A stretch of DNA of 64,000 nucleotides from Acidovorax radicis N35 (GTDB lineage Bacteria > Pseudomonadota > Gammaproteobacteria > Burkholderiales > Burkholderiaceae_C): assembly GCF_000204195.1 (NCBI RefSeq), contig NZ_AFBG01000019.1, positions 824,211 to 888,210 on the forward strand. The letters run 5' to 3'. The first letter of the stretch is position 1. Each line of letters starts with the position of its first letter. The notes beneath the pieces are model-generated. The model saw only the letters and a list, made by a program, of their open reading frames with translations. It was not told where the DNA came from and searched no databases. A program made the position numbers and the translations under genes. Positions 44,491-52,862 of the stretch are shown one piece after another.

Positions 44491-45741
44491 ATGAATACCG
44501 CCTTCCTCACCACCCCACTGGCCGCCGCGGCAGCCTTGCTCATCGGCACGGCCGTCAGCGCGCAGGAGACCTTCAAGGTCGCCTACATCGACCCGCTGTC
44601 CGGCCCGTTCGCCAACGTGGGCGAGCTGATGCTCACGCACACGCAGTACGCCATCGAGGACATCAACGCCAAGGGTGGCGTGCTCAAGGGCATGAAGCTG
44701 CAGCTGCTGCAGTTCGACAGCAAGCTCTCGGCGCAGGAGAGCCAGAGCGCGCTGCAGGCCGCCATCGACCAGGGCGCCAAGGCCATCGTGACCGGCGGCT
44801 CGGGCTCATCGGTGGTCACGGCGCTGGTGCAGGCCGCAGCGCGCCACAACCAGCGCAACCCGGGCAAGGAGATCCTGGTGCTGAACCACTCGTCCATCGA
44901 CCCCGAGCTGACGGGCAAGGCGTGCAACTTCTGGCACTTCCAGTTTGAAGCCAACACGGCCATGAAGATGAAGGCCATTGCCAACTACATCAAGAAGCAG
45001 CCGGACATCAAGAAGGTGTATCTGCTGAACCAGGACTACGCGCACGGCAAGCAGTGGGCGCACTACGGCCGCGAAATGGTGGGTCTGGCGCGGCCCGACA
45101 TCCAGTTCGTGGGCGAGGCGCTGCACCCCATCGGCCGCGTGAAGGACTTTGCGCCCTACCTCGCCAAGGTCAAGAGCAGCGAGGCCGACTCGGTCATCAC
45201 CGGCAACTGGGGGCAGGACATGACGCTGCTGCTCAAGGCTGCGGGCGATGCGGGCTACAACCTGCGCTACTTCAATCACAGCGCGGGCTCCATTCCTGGC
45301 ACGGTGCTGGCGGTGTCGCAGGCCAAACAGGGCCAGCTGACCTGGGTGGCCGAATGGCACCCGGGCCAGGCCGATACGCCCAAAGTGGATGCGCTGGCCA
45401 AGGCCTACAAGGCCAAGACGACCAAGGACTTCCTTGCACCACGCATCGAGATGACGCCACGCTTTCTGGCGGCGGCCATCAACAAGGCCCAGTCCACGGA
45501 CCCGGTGAAGGTGGCACGCGCGCTGGAAGAGCTGACCATCGACTCGGTGGTGGGCCCCGTGCGCATGCGCGGCGAGGACCACCAGCTGCTGCTGCCGCAG
45601 GTGGTCAACACCATCGCGCCGGTGGACGGCAAGACGGTCAAGGCCGGTTGGGAAGGCACGAACTACGGCTTTCGCACCGATGCGGCCTACACCGGCAATG
45701 AGCTGGCGCAAGGCACCGACTGCAAGATGAACCGGCCCTGA
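44491..45741 (+). CDS. Periplasmic substrate-binding protein, branched-chain amino acid ABC type
   Basis: 416 residues with an N-terminal Sec signal (AFLTTPLAAAAALLIGTAVS, cleavage probably before AQETFK). Type I periplasmic binding fold (LivK/HAAT family): VAYIDPLSGPFANVGELM, NDINAKGG-like segment IEDINAKGGVLKG and later KVYLLNQDYAHGKQ. No permease or ATPase gene follows, so it must use transporter parts coded elsewhere or act alone. Members also bind aromatic acids, amides and urea. The regulated neighbour set suggests the ligand is a carboxylic acid. Confidence 0.85.
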   Translation: MNTAFLTTPLAAAAALLIGTAVSAQETFKVAYIDPLSGPFANVGELMLTHTQYAIEDINAKGGVLKGMKLQLLQFDSKLSAQESQSALQAAIDQGAKAIVTGGSGSSVVTALVQAAARHNQRNPGKEILVLNHSSIDPELTGKACNFWHFQFEANTAMKMKAIANYIKKQPDIKKVYLLNQDYAHGKQWAHYGREMVGLARPDIQFVGEALHPIGRVKDFAPYLAKVKSSEADSVITGNWGQDMTLLLKAAGDAGYNLRYFNHSAGSIPGTVLAVSQAKQGQLTWVAEWHPGQADTPKVDALAKAYKAKTTKDFLAPRIEMTPRFLAAAINKAQSTDPVKVARALEELTIDSVVGPVRMRGEDHQLLLPQVVNTIAPVDGKTVKAGWEGTNYGFRTDAAYTGNELAQGTDCKMNRP

Positions 45742-45849
45742 CGCCGCGGCTTGGGAAGGGGCCGTAACCCCACAGCGGCAGCCGCCACGGAGCGCCGCTA
45801 CCATGGCCGGTCATTGCATTCATTGACCCGACCCACAAGGACCGCGCCC

Positions 45850-46917
45850 ATGCCCGACTTTCGCAGCGACACCGTCACCCAGCCCACGCCCGCCATGCGC
45901 GAGGCCATGTTCAAGGCCCCGCTGGGCGACGATGTGTTTGCCGACGACCCTTCGGTGAACGCACTGCAGGAGCATGCGGCGCAGCTGCTGGGCTTCGAGG
46001 CCGCGCTGTTCGCGCCCTCGGGCACGCAGACCAACCTGATTGCGCTGTGGGGCCACTGCCAGCGCGGCGACGAGGCCATCGTGGGCCAGAGCTGGCACAC
46101 CTACCGCTGGGAGGCCGGCGGCATGGCGGTGCTGGGCTCCATCCAGCCTCAGCCCGTGGAAACCCAGCCCGATGGCACGCTGCGCGTCAGCGACATCACC
46201 GCTGCCATCAAGCCGGACGACCCGCATTTCGCGCGCACCCGCCTGGTGGTGCTGGAGAACACGACCGGCGGCCAGGTGCTGCCGCCCGCCTACGTCGCCG
46301 AGGTGGCCCAGCTGGCGCGCAGCCGGGGGCTGGCGATGCACCTGGACGGCGCACGGATGTTCAACGCCGCCACGGCCAATGCGGCGCGCCACGGCACCGA
46401 TGTGTATGACGAGGCGCGTGCGCTGTGCAGCCATTTCGATTCGGCGTCGCTGTGTCTGAGCAAGGGCCTGGGCGCGCCCGTGGGTTCGCTGGTGCTGGGC
46501 ACGCGCGACTTCATCCGCCAGGCCCGCCGCACCCGCAAGATCCTGGGCGGCGGCATGCGCCAGGCCGGCGTGCTGGCCGCTGCGGGCCACTACGCGCTGG
46601 AGCACCACGTGCGCCGCCTGGCCGACGACCACGCGAACCTGGCGCGTCTGGCCCAGGGGCTGAGCGATATCAACCAGAGCCATCCGGTGCTGCAGGGCAA
46701 GATCACGGTCCACCCCTGGCAGACCAACATCCTCTTCACCGACCTGCATGCGGATGTGGCCCCGGCCTTCACGGCCTGGCTGGCCGAGCACGGCGTGCGG
46801 GTGACGAGCAGCCTGTACGGCGTCGCCACCCGCCTGCGCTGGGTGGCGCATCTGGACGTGAGCGAGGCGGATGTGACAGCAGCACTGGACTGCGTGGGGC
46901 GTTTCACCGGCAGGTAA
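45850..46917 (+). CDS. ltaE: Low-specificity L-threonine aldolase
   Basis: 355 residues from the ATG at 45850 (MPDFRSDTVTQPTPAMREAM). Fold-type I PLP enzyme: the N-terminal FRSDTVTQPT and DDVFADDP, the Asp of LDGARMFNAA and the PLP lysine in LCLSKGLGAPVGS are all in place. It splits L-threonine/allo-threonine to glycine and acetaldehyde. It stands alone, with no partner gene; a longer frame upstream has no family match. Confidence 0.92.
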   Translation: MPDFRSDTVTQPTPAMREAMFKAPLGDDVFADDPSVNALQEHAAQLLGFEAALFAPSGTQTNLIALWGHCQRGDEAIVGQSWHTYRWEAGGMAVLGSIQPQPVETQPDGTLRVSDITAAIKPDDPHFARTRLVVLENTTGGQVLPPAYVAEVAQLARSRGLAMHLDGARMFNAATANAARHGTDVYDEARALCSHFDSASLCLSKGLGAPVGSLVLGTRDFIRQARRTRKILGGGMRQAGVLAAAGHYALEHHVRRLADDHANLARLAQGLSDINQSHPVLQGKITVHPWQTNILFTDLHADVAPAFTAWLAEHGVRVTSSLYGVATRLRWVAHLDVSEADVTAALDCVGRFTGR

Positions 46918-47021
46918 GGCAGGAGCGGCGCCCCCCTACGTGCGCCTTTTCCCCGCGCCGTTCAATACCGACACGCTTCAAGCCAGTGACCGCCGCGCAA
47001 GGGCCGCCCCGCAGCGCTGGC

Positions 47022-47160
47022 GGTGTCCCCCTTCCCGAATTGCGTAGCAATTCGAGAGAAGGGGCTGAGGGCCGCGGCTCCAAGCCTGCCTGCGCAGGCT
47101 TGGACGGCCTGAAGAGCTGCCGACTGCGGCGGCCAGCACCGAGGCGCGCAGCGCCACAGG
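47022..47160 (+). repeat. Composite palindromic repeat downstream of yggS, copy A
   Basis: Contains GAATTGCgtaGCAATTC between CCCCTTC and GAAGGGG arms, then GGGGCTGAGGGC and an 11-bp perfect inverted repeat, TCCAAGCCTGC/GCAGGCTTGGA (47079-47104, 4-nt loop). The order of parts matches, in inverse orientation, the element at 51938-52072. It lies between ltaE and yggS (convergent), where it may act as a terminator. Confidence 0.55.
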
Positions 47161-47170
47161 GGGTTGCCCT

Positions 47171-47878
47171 CTAGTTTCTGCCGCCGAAGATGCCGGTGCC
47201 CACGCGCACGAGGGTGCTGCCGGCGTGGATGGCGGCCTCCAGGTCGGCCGTCATGCCCAGGGACAGGGTGTCGAAGCGCTCGAGGCGGGGTTCCTGCAGC
47301 GCCGCTATCTGGTCGAAAAGCGCCTTGGCGCTCGCATGAAGGGCGCGTTGTGCTTCAAATTCAGGAGCATGGTCCGGAATGCTCATGATCCCACGCACCA
47401 CCAGCCGTGGCAGTTTCGCGACAGCGCGAACCAATTCCAAGGCCTCAGTCGGCGCCACGCCCGACTTGGTGGGGCCGCCATCGATGTTGACCTGCACGCA
47501 TATTTGTAACGGCGCCAGATGCTCCGGGCGCTGGGCCGACAGGCGCTCGGCGATCTTCAGGCGGTCCACCGTGTGGACCCAGTCAAAGTGCTCGGCCACC
47601 AGGCGCGTCTTGTTGCTCTGGATGGGCCCGATGCAGTGCCACTGCAGCGCCACGCCGGGCTGGGCAGTGCGCAGGGCGACGATCTTGTCCACCCCTTCCT
47701 GGATGTAGTTCTCGCCAAAGTCGCGCTGGCCGGCGGCCACGGCCTCGGCCACGGCGTCGGCGCCAAAGGTCTTGGAAACCGCCAGCAGGGAAACGCCGGC
47801 CGGATCGCGCCCGGCAGCTTTGCATGCCTGCGCCATCCTGCCCAGAACCTGTTGGAGGTTGTTAGCAATCGTGGTCAT
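47171..47878 (-). CDS. yggS: YggS family pyridoxal-phosphate homeostasis protein (PLPBP)
   Basis: 235 residues from the ATG at 47878 (MTTIANNLQQVLGRMAQACK). PLP-binding lysine in LLAVSKTFGADAV, then DFGENYIQEGVDK, WHCIGPIQSNKTR and the late SLGMTADLEAAIHAGSTLVR. The protein binds PLP without catalysing a known reaction and balances vitamin B6 and amino acids. The frame stays open upstream into the divergent pilT gene, so the internal start is right. The yggS-pilT pairing is conserved in many proteobacteria. Confidence 0.93.
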   Translation of the reverse strand: MTTIANNLQQVLGRMAQACKAAGRDPAGVSLLAVSKTFGADAVAEAVAAGQRDFGENYIQEGVDKIVALRTAQPGVALQWHCIGPIQSNKTRLVAEHFDWVHTVDRLKIAERLSAQRPEHLAPLQICVQVNIDGGPTKSGVAPTEALELVRAVAKLPRLVVRGIMSIPDHAPEFEAQRALHASAKALFDQIAALQEPRLERFDTLSLGMTADLEAAIHAGSTLVRVGTGIFGGRN

Positions 47879-47915
47879 AATGTTTGGCAAGCGTACCAAA
47901 CGATAGAGGGACTCC

Positions 47916-48959
47916 GTGGACATTACCCAACTGCTCGCGTTCAGCGTCAAGAACAAGGCCTCTGACCTGCACCTTTCCGCAGGCCTGCCGCCCATGATCC
48001 GGGTCCACGGCGACGTGCGGCGCATCAACGTCGATGCGCTCGACCACAAGACGGTGCATGCCATGGTGTACGACATCATGAGCGACTCGCAGCGCAAGAC
48101 GTATGAAGAGTTCCTCGAGGTCGACTTCTCGTTCGAAATCGAAGGCCTGGCACGTTTCCGGGTCAACGCCTTCAACCAGAACCGCGGCGCGGCCGCCGTG
48201 TTCCGGACCATTCCGAGCAAGATCCTGACGCTGGAGCAGCTCAATGCGCCCAAGATCTTCGGCGACCTGGCCCTCAAACCTCGCGGCCTCGTGCTGGTGA
48301 CCGGCCCCACGGGCTCGGGCAAGTCCACCACGCTCGCAGCCATGGTGAACTACCTCAACGAAACCGAGTACGGCCACATCCTCACGGTGGAAGACCCGAT
48401 CGAGTTCGTGCACGAGTCCAAGAAGTGCCTGATCAACCAGCGTGAAGTGGGCCCGATGACGCTGTCGTTCGCGGCCGCGCTGAAGTCCGCGCTGCGCGAA
48501 GACCCGGACGCCATCCTGGTGGGCGAAATGCGCGACCTGGAAACCATCCGCCTGGCCATGACGGCGGCGGAAACGGGCCACTTGGTGTTCGGCACGCTGC
48601 ACACGTCCAGCGCCGCCAAGACCATCGACCGGATCATCGACGTGTTCCCCGCCGAAGAAAAGGAAATGGTCCGTGCGATGCTCTCCGAATCGCTGCAGGC
48701 CGTGATTTCGCAGACGCTGTGCAAGACCAAGGATGGCTCGGGCCGCGTGGCGGCACACGAAATCATGCTGGGCACCAGCGCCATCCGCAACCTGATCCGC
48801 GAGGCCAAGGTGGCGCAGATGTACTCCACCATCCAGACCAGCAACAGCGTCGGCATGCAGACGCTGGACCAGAACCTCACCGACCTCGTGCGGCGCAACA
48901 TCATCAGCCCCGCCGAGGCGCGCGCCAAGGCCAAGATTCCTGAGAATTTCCCTGGCTGA
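47916..48959 (+). CDS. pilT: Type IV pilus retraction ATPase PilT
   Basis: 347 residues, the usual length, starting at GTG 47916 after GAGGGA. Motifs: the N-terminal DITQLLAFSVKNKASDLHLSAGLPP, Walker A VTGPTGSGKSTTLAAMV, the Asp box TVEDPIEFVH, Walker B DPDAILVGEMRDLET and the His box HLVFGTLHTSSA. It powers retraction of type IV pili for twitching and DNA uptake. A cyclic-nucleotide-binding gene and pilU follow on the same strand. Confidence 0.95.
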   Translation: MDITQLLAFSVKNKASDLHLSAGLPPMIRVHGDVRRINVDALDHKTVHAMVYDIMSDSQRKTYEEFLEVDFSFEIEGLARFRVNAFNQNRGAAAVFRTIPSKILTLEQLNAPKIFGDLALKPRGLVLVTGPTGSGKSTTLAAMVNYLNETEYGHILTVEDPIEFVHESKKCLINQREVGPMTLSFAAALKSALREDPDAILVGEMRDLETIRLAMTAAETGHLVFGTLHTSSAAKTIDRIIDVFPAEEKEMVRAMLSESLQAVISQTLCKTKDGSGRVAAHEIMLGTSAIRNLIREAKVAQMYSTIQTSNSVGMQTLDQNLTDLVRRNIISPAEARAKAKIPENFPG

Positions 48960-49016
48960 TCTGCGCCCACCCATGTACCTAGCGGCCTCACGATGTGCCG
49001 CACACCGGAGCACTGT

Positions 49017-49652
49017 ATGAAAGGCATTCTGAGCCTTCTGAAAATGAAAACCCGGGGTGGCAAGCCCGCGGAGGATCACACGGATTCCGTGCTGTTCTCC
49101 ACGGCCTTTGCCGGCCAGGGCGTGGACGATTCGATGCTGGTGCCCTGGGAAGCCCGTGCGGTGGAAGTGGGCGCCAAGCGCCTGCCCACGAGCCGTGGCG
49201 GCAAGCTGCTGCAGGGGCTGTGGGCCAAGGACAAATACATGGCGCACCTGGACAAGGACGCCGTGGAGCGCATGGAGCGCTTCTTCGAATTTGCGGCCAT
49301 TCCGTCCAACCGCGACGTGATCCGCCAGGACGAGTACGGCAACTTCATGGTGGTGCTGCTCACCGGCACCATCGCCGTGGACCGCGTGCAGCCCTGGGGC
49401 GAGCAACTGCGCCTGGCCGAGACACGGCCGGGCGACATCCTGGGCGAGATGTCGCTGCTGGACAGCGGCATCCGCTTTTCGGCCTGCACCACGCTCACGG
49501 ACTGCGAAATTGCCGTGCTGAGCGCCGAAGCCATGGACGACATGATGACCAAGGACCCGCAGCTGGCCGCCAGCCTGATTGCGCTGCTGGCCCGCAAGCT
49601 GTCGCTGCGCCTGCGTGTAGTGAGTGCCCGCCTGAGCGACAACCAGAAATAA
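49017..49652 (+). CDS. Cyclic nucleotide-binding domain protein between pilT and pilU
   Basis: 211 residues from the ATG at 49017 (MKGILSLLKMKTRGGKPAED). A CRP-like cyclic-nucleotide-binding domain occupies the second half: FEFAAIPSNRDVIRQDEYGN, VVLLTGTIAVDRVQPWG, GDILGEMSLLDSGIRFSACT. No C-terminal helix-turn-helix follows, so this is not a transcription factor; the ~95-residue N-terminal part is unique. Placed between pilT and pilU (57 and 61 bp gaps), it is likely a nucleotide-responsive regulator of pilus retraction. Confidence 0.85.
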   Translation: MKGILSLLKMKTRGGKPAEDHTDSVLFSTAFAGQGVDDSMLVPWEARAVEVGAKRLPTSRGGKLLQGLWAKDKYMAHLDKDAVERMERFFEFAAIPSNRDVIRQDEYGNFMVVLLTGTIAVDRVQPWGEQLRLAETRPGDILGEMSLLDSGIRFSACTTLTDCEIAVLSAEAMDDMMTKDPQLAASLIALLARKLSLRLRVVSARLSDNQK

Positions 49653-49713
49653 TGATGCGGCGAACCAAGACCCACGGTCGACCGACCGACGAACAGACCC
49701 GGGAGAAACTCTG

Positions 49714-50850
49714 ATGGAACGCGATCAGGCCAGTAAATTCATCAATGACCTGCTCAAGTTGATGGTGGGCCGCAACGGCAGCGACTTGTTCATCACCGCG
49801 GAGTTTCCGCCCGCCATCAAGGTGGACGGCAAGGTGACAAAAGTGTCGCCCCAGCCACTCTCGCCCAACCATACGCTCACGCTGGCGCGCGCAGTGATGA
49901 GCGACAAACAGGTGGCGGACTTCGAGCGCACCAAGGAGTGCAACTTCGCCATCTCGCCCGCGGGCATCGGGCGCTTTCGGGTGAACGCGTTCATCCAGCA
50001 GGGCAAGGTTGGCATGGTGATGCGGACGATTCCGCTCACATTGCCCACCATCGACGGACTGGGCGTGCCCCAGGTGCTCAAGGAAGTGACGATGGCCAAG
50101 CGCGGCCTGTGCATCCTGGTGGGTGCCACGGGCTCGGGCAAGTCGACCACGCTGGCCGCCATGGTGGACTGGCGCAACGAGAACTCGTTCGGCCACATCA
50201 TCACGGTGGAAGACCCGGTGGAATTCGTGCACCCGCACAAGAACTGCGTGGTCACGCAGCGCGAAGTGGGCCTGGACACCGACAGCTGGGAAGCAGCCCT
50301 GAAGAACACGCTGCGTCAGGCGCCCGACGTGATCCTGATGGGCGAAATCCGCGACCGCGAAACCATGGAGCATGCCGTGGCCTTTGCGGAAACCGGCCAC
50401 TTGTGCCTGGCCACGCTGCACGCCAACAGCGCCAACCAGGCGCTGGACCGGATCATCAACTTCTTCCCTGAAGAGCGCCGTCCGCAGCTGCTGATGGACC
50501 TGTCGCTCAACCTGCGCGCCATGGTGTCGCAGCGCCTGATCCCCAAGCAGGACGGCAAGGGCCGGGCAGCCGCCGTGGAGATCATGCTCAATACACCGCT
50601 GATCTCCGACCTGATCTTCAAGGGCGATGTCCACGAAATCAAGGAGATCATGAAGAAGAGCCGCAACCTCGGTATGCAGACTTTTGACCAGGCGCTGTTC
50701 GACCTGTACGAGGCCAACCTGATTACGTACGAAGATGCGCTGCGCAACGCCGACTCGCTCAATGACCTGCGCCTGCAGATCAAGCTCAACAGCCAGCGCG
50801 CCAAGTCGCCCGACCTTGCGTCGGGTACCGAGCATTTCGCGATTGTGTGA
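49714..50850 (+). CDS. pilU: Type IV pilus retraction ATPase-like protein PilU
   Basis: 378 residues, the PilU length. Motifs: Walker A LVGATGSGKSTTLAAMV, Asp box TVEDPVEFVHPHK, Walker B APDVILMGEIRDRE and His box HLCLATLHANSANQ. PilU works with PilT to strengthen pilus retraction under load; alone it usually cannot retract. It closes the pilT-cNMP-pilU unit; a repeat-rich stretch follows. Confidence 0.93.
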   Translation: MERDQASKFINDLLKLMVGRNGSDLFITAEFPPAIKVDGKVTKVSPQPLSPNHTLTLARAVMSDKQVADFERTKECNFAISPAGIGRFRVNAFIQQGKVGMVMRTIPLTLPTIDGLGVPQVLKEVTMAKRGLCILVGATGSGKSTTLAAMVDWRNENSFGHIITVEDPVEFVHPHKNCVVTQREVGLDTDSWEAALKNTLRQAPDVILMGEIRDRETMEHAVAFAETGHLCLATLHANSANQALDRIINFFPEERRPQLLMDLSLNLRAMVSQRLIPKQDGKGRAAAVEIMLNTPLISDLIFKGDVHEIKEIMKKSRNLGMQTFDQALFDLYEANLITYEDALRNADSLNDLRLQIKLNSQRAKSPDLASGTEHFAIV

Positions 50851-51017
50851 CACCCCCCTGAGCGGCTGCGCCGCTTCCCCCTTCTCTCGCGCGGCGCGCG
50901 GGAAGGAGGACGGCGCCAGTGGCCTGGCAAAGCCAGTTCCACGGCGTCCGCTGGCCCCGGCCGCGCCAGTTTCAAACGCCGCCGACATGGCTGCCTTTTC
51001 TCACAAGAACCATTTCC

Positions 51018-51932
51018 ATGCCAAGCACCAACCCCCGCAACTACGACGCCACCCCTTCCCGCAAGGTCGCCTTTCTGGGCTTGGGTGTGATGGGCTACCC
51101 GATGGCCGGACACCTTGCACTGGCCGGGCATGAGGTGACGGTGTACAACCGGACCGCTACTAAATCAATAGCTTGGTGCGCAGAGTATGCAAGCGCCAAG
51201 GCGCCAAAACACGCTGCAACGCCGCACGAAGCCGCTGCGGGCGCGGACATCGTGTTCTGCTGCGTGGGCAACGACGATGACCTGCGCTCCGTCACGCTGG
51301 GCGCGGACGGCGCCTTTGCGGGCATGAAGCCGGGCGCGGTCTTTGTGGACCACACCACCGCGTCGGCCGAAGTGGCGCGCGAGCTGCACGCAGCTGCCAA
51401 GGCCCTGGGCCTGCAGTTTGTGGATGCGCCCGTGTCGGGCGGCCAAGCCGGTGCGCAGAACGGTCTGCTCACCGTGATGTGTGGTGGCGATGCGGCAGCC
51501 TTCGAGGCCGCCCAGCCGGTGGCCATGGCGTTCTCGCGCGCCTTCACGCTGCTGGGTGAAAGCGGCGCGGGCCAGCTGGCCAAGATGGTCAACCAGATCT
51601 GTATTGCCGGACTGGTGCAGGCCCTGTCCGAGGCGGTGGCGTTTGGTCAGAACGCGGGCCTGGACATGAAACAAGTCCTCGACGTGATCGGCAAGGGCGC
51701 AGCCCAGAGCTGGCAGATGGACAACCGTGGCAAGTCCATGGTGGACGACAAGTTCGACTTCGGCTTTGCCGTGGACTGGATGCGCAAGGACCTGGGCCTG
51801 GTGCTCGACGAAGCCAAGCGCAACGGCTCACGCGTGCCCGTGACGGCACTGGTGGACCAGTTCTACGCCGATGTGCAGAAGATGGGCGGCAACCGCTGGG
51901 ACACGTCGAGCCTTGTCAAAAGGCTGAAGTAG
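51018..51932 (+). CDS. NAD(P)-dependent beta-hydroxyacid dehydrogenase (3-hydroxyisobutyrate / tartronate semialdehyde type)
   Basis: 304 residues from the ATG at 51018. Rossmann motif VAFLGLGVMGYPMAGHLALA, the substrate loop VDAPVSGGQAGAQNG and the catalytic lysine in KMVNQICIAG define the family. Substrate could be 3-hydroxyisobutyrate, 2-hydroxy-3-oxopropionate or a relative. Residues 47-64 are coded by an inserted Comamonadaceae repeat that adds a few residues compared with the family pattern VYNRT...A.TP. It lies alone between a repeat-rich stretch and a terminator. Confidence 0.88.
   Translation: MPSTNPRNYDATPSRKVAFLGLGVMGYPMAGHLALAGHEVTVYNRTATKSIAWCAEYASAKAPKHAATPHEAAAGADIVFCCVGNDDDLRSVTLGADGAFAGMKPGAVFVDHTTASAEVARELHAAAKALGLQFVDAPVSGGQAGAQNGLLTVMCGGDAAAFEAAQPVAMAFSRAFTLLGESGAGQLAKMVNQICIAGLVQALSEAVAFGQNAGLDMKQVLDVIGKGAAQSWQMDNRGKSMVDDKFDFGFAVDWMRKDLGLVLDEAKRNGSRVPVTALVDQFYADVQKMGGNRWDTSSLVKRLK
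51157..51210 (-). repeat. Comamonadaceae repeat inside the hydroxyacid dehydrogenase gene, copy 7
   Basis: In reverse orientation: TTTTGGCGCCTTGGCGCTTG as lead and half hairpin 1, TGCGC as its partner, then AAGCTATTGATTTAGTAGC. Read in the gene as ATKSIAWCAEYASAKAPKHA, just after the NADP-binding VYNRT. Confidence 0.7.
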
Positions 51933-51937
51933 GCGCC

Positions 51938-52072
51938 CTGGCCGGTTCCCCTGAGTTGCCTGCGGCGCCTCGGTAGCACGCGCCAGAGGCGCGGCCTCTT
52001 CGGCCTGTCCAAACCTGCCTGCGCAGGCAGGTTTGGAGCCGCAGGCCTCAGCCCCCAAGGGGGCATGCAGCG
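51938..52072 (-). repeat. Composite palindromic repeat, copy B, with a perfect 28-bp palindrome
   Basis: Downstream of the dehydrogenase. The centre, 52009-52036, is a perfect 28-bp palindrome (CCAAACCTGCCTGC and its mirror). Read in reverse, the parts GGGGGCTGAGG, GCGGCTCCAA, TTGGACAGGCCGAAGAG and ACCGAGGCGC line up with copy A at 47022-47160. Confidence 0.6.
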
Positions 52073-52110
52073 CCAGTTCTTCGCCGCCGCGTTCGGTGTG
52101 AGCCGCCCAC

Positions 52111-52148
52111 AAAAAATCCCGGCCGCTTGGTGCGCGCCGGGATTTTTT
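52111..52148. terminator. Bidirectional rho-independent terminator
   Basis: Arms AAAAAATCCCGGC (52111-52123) and GCCGGGATTTTTT (52136-52148) pair over 13 bp with a 12-nt loop and give a T-run in both directions. It separates the rightward dehydrogenase from the leftward dolP gene. Confidence 0.85.
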
Positions 52149-52193
52149 GTTCAGCGGTTGTGCAGGCTATCGAGCCTGACCGACCGACTGCTT

Positions 52194-52862
52194 TCAGCCG
52201 CCGGGCGATGCGCTGTTGTCCGTGGTCACGGGCGCGGGCTGCGGTGCGATGCGGCGCAGCTCTTCTTCCGAGACGATCTCGAACACGCGCACGACCTTGC
52301 TCACGCCGCTCACGCCCCGGGCGATCTCGGTGGCTCGGTTGGCCTCGCGCTGCGATACGCGGCCCATCAGGTAGACGATGTTGCGCTCGGTCACCACCTT
52401 GAAGGAGTTGGCCGAGATGTCCTGGGCGTCCACCAGACTGGCGCGCACCTTGCCCGTGATGAAGGTGTCGTTGGAGCGCTGGCTCAAGCTGCTGGCGGGC
52501 AACACGGCCAGGTCATTGACCACCGAGCGCGCGTTCTCCACCTGCGACACGATCTGCTCGACAGTCTGGCGGTCCTGGGCGCTGGGCACCTCGCCCGTCA
52601 GCAGGGTCTGGCGGTTGTAGCTGGTCACGTTGACGTGGGCGCGGTCGCCCAGGGTTTCGCGGATGCGGTTGGCGGCACGCAGCTCGATGCCTTCGTCTTC
52701 GATTTGCGTGCCGGTCGTGCGGCGGTCCACGGCCATCACGCCGCCCACCACCGCGCCTCCGACGATCAACGGCGCGCAGGCCGAGAGGCCCGCCGCCAGG
52801 GCGGCAGCGGCCAGCACGGTGCACACCGTGCGCTCAGTACGGTTCATGGTTGTTTGCTTCAT
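52194..52862 (-). CDS. dolP: BON-domain outer membrane lipoprotein DolP (YraP)
   Basis: 222 residues. A signal peptide with a lipobox (LAAGLSAC) is followed by two BON domains (about residues 60-125 and 135-205), e.g. NVTSYNRQTLLTGEVPSAQD and ISANSFKVVTERNIVYLMGR. DolP supports outer-membrane integrity and BAM function. The ATG overlaps the diaA stop by four bases and has AGGAGA upstream, fixing the start. The neighbours diaA, yraN and rsmI are the same as in E. coli. Confidence 0.9.
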   Translation of the reverse strand: MKQTTMNRTERTVCTVLAAAALAAGLSACAPLIVGGAVVGGVMAVDRRTTGTQIEDEGIELRAANRIRETLGDRAHVNVTSYNRQTLLTGEVPSAQDRQTVEQIVSQVENARSVVNDLAVLPASSLSQRSNDTFITGKVRASLVDAQDISANSFKVVTERNIVYLMGRVSQREANRATEIARGVSGVSKVVRVFEIVSEEELRRIAPQPAPVTTDNSASPGG

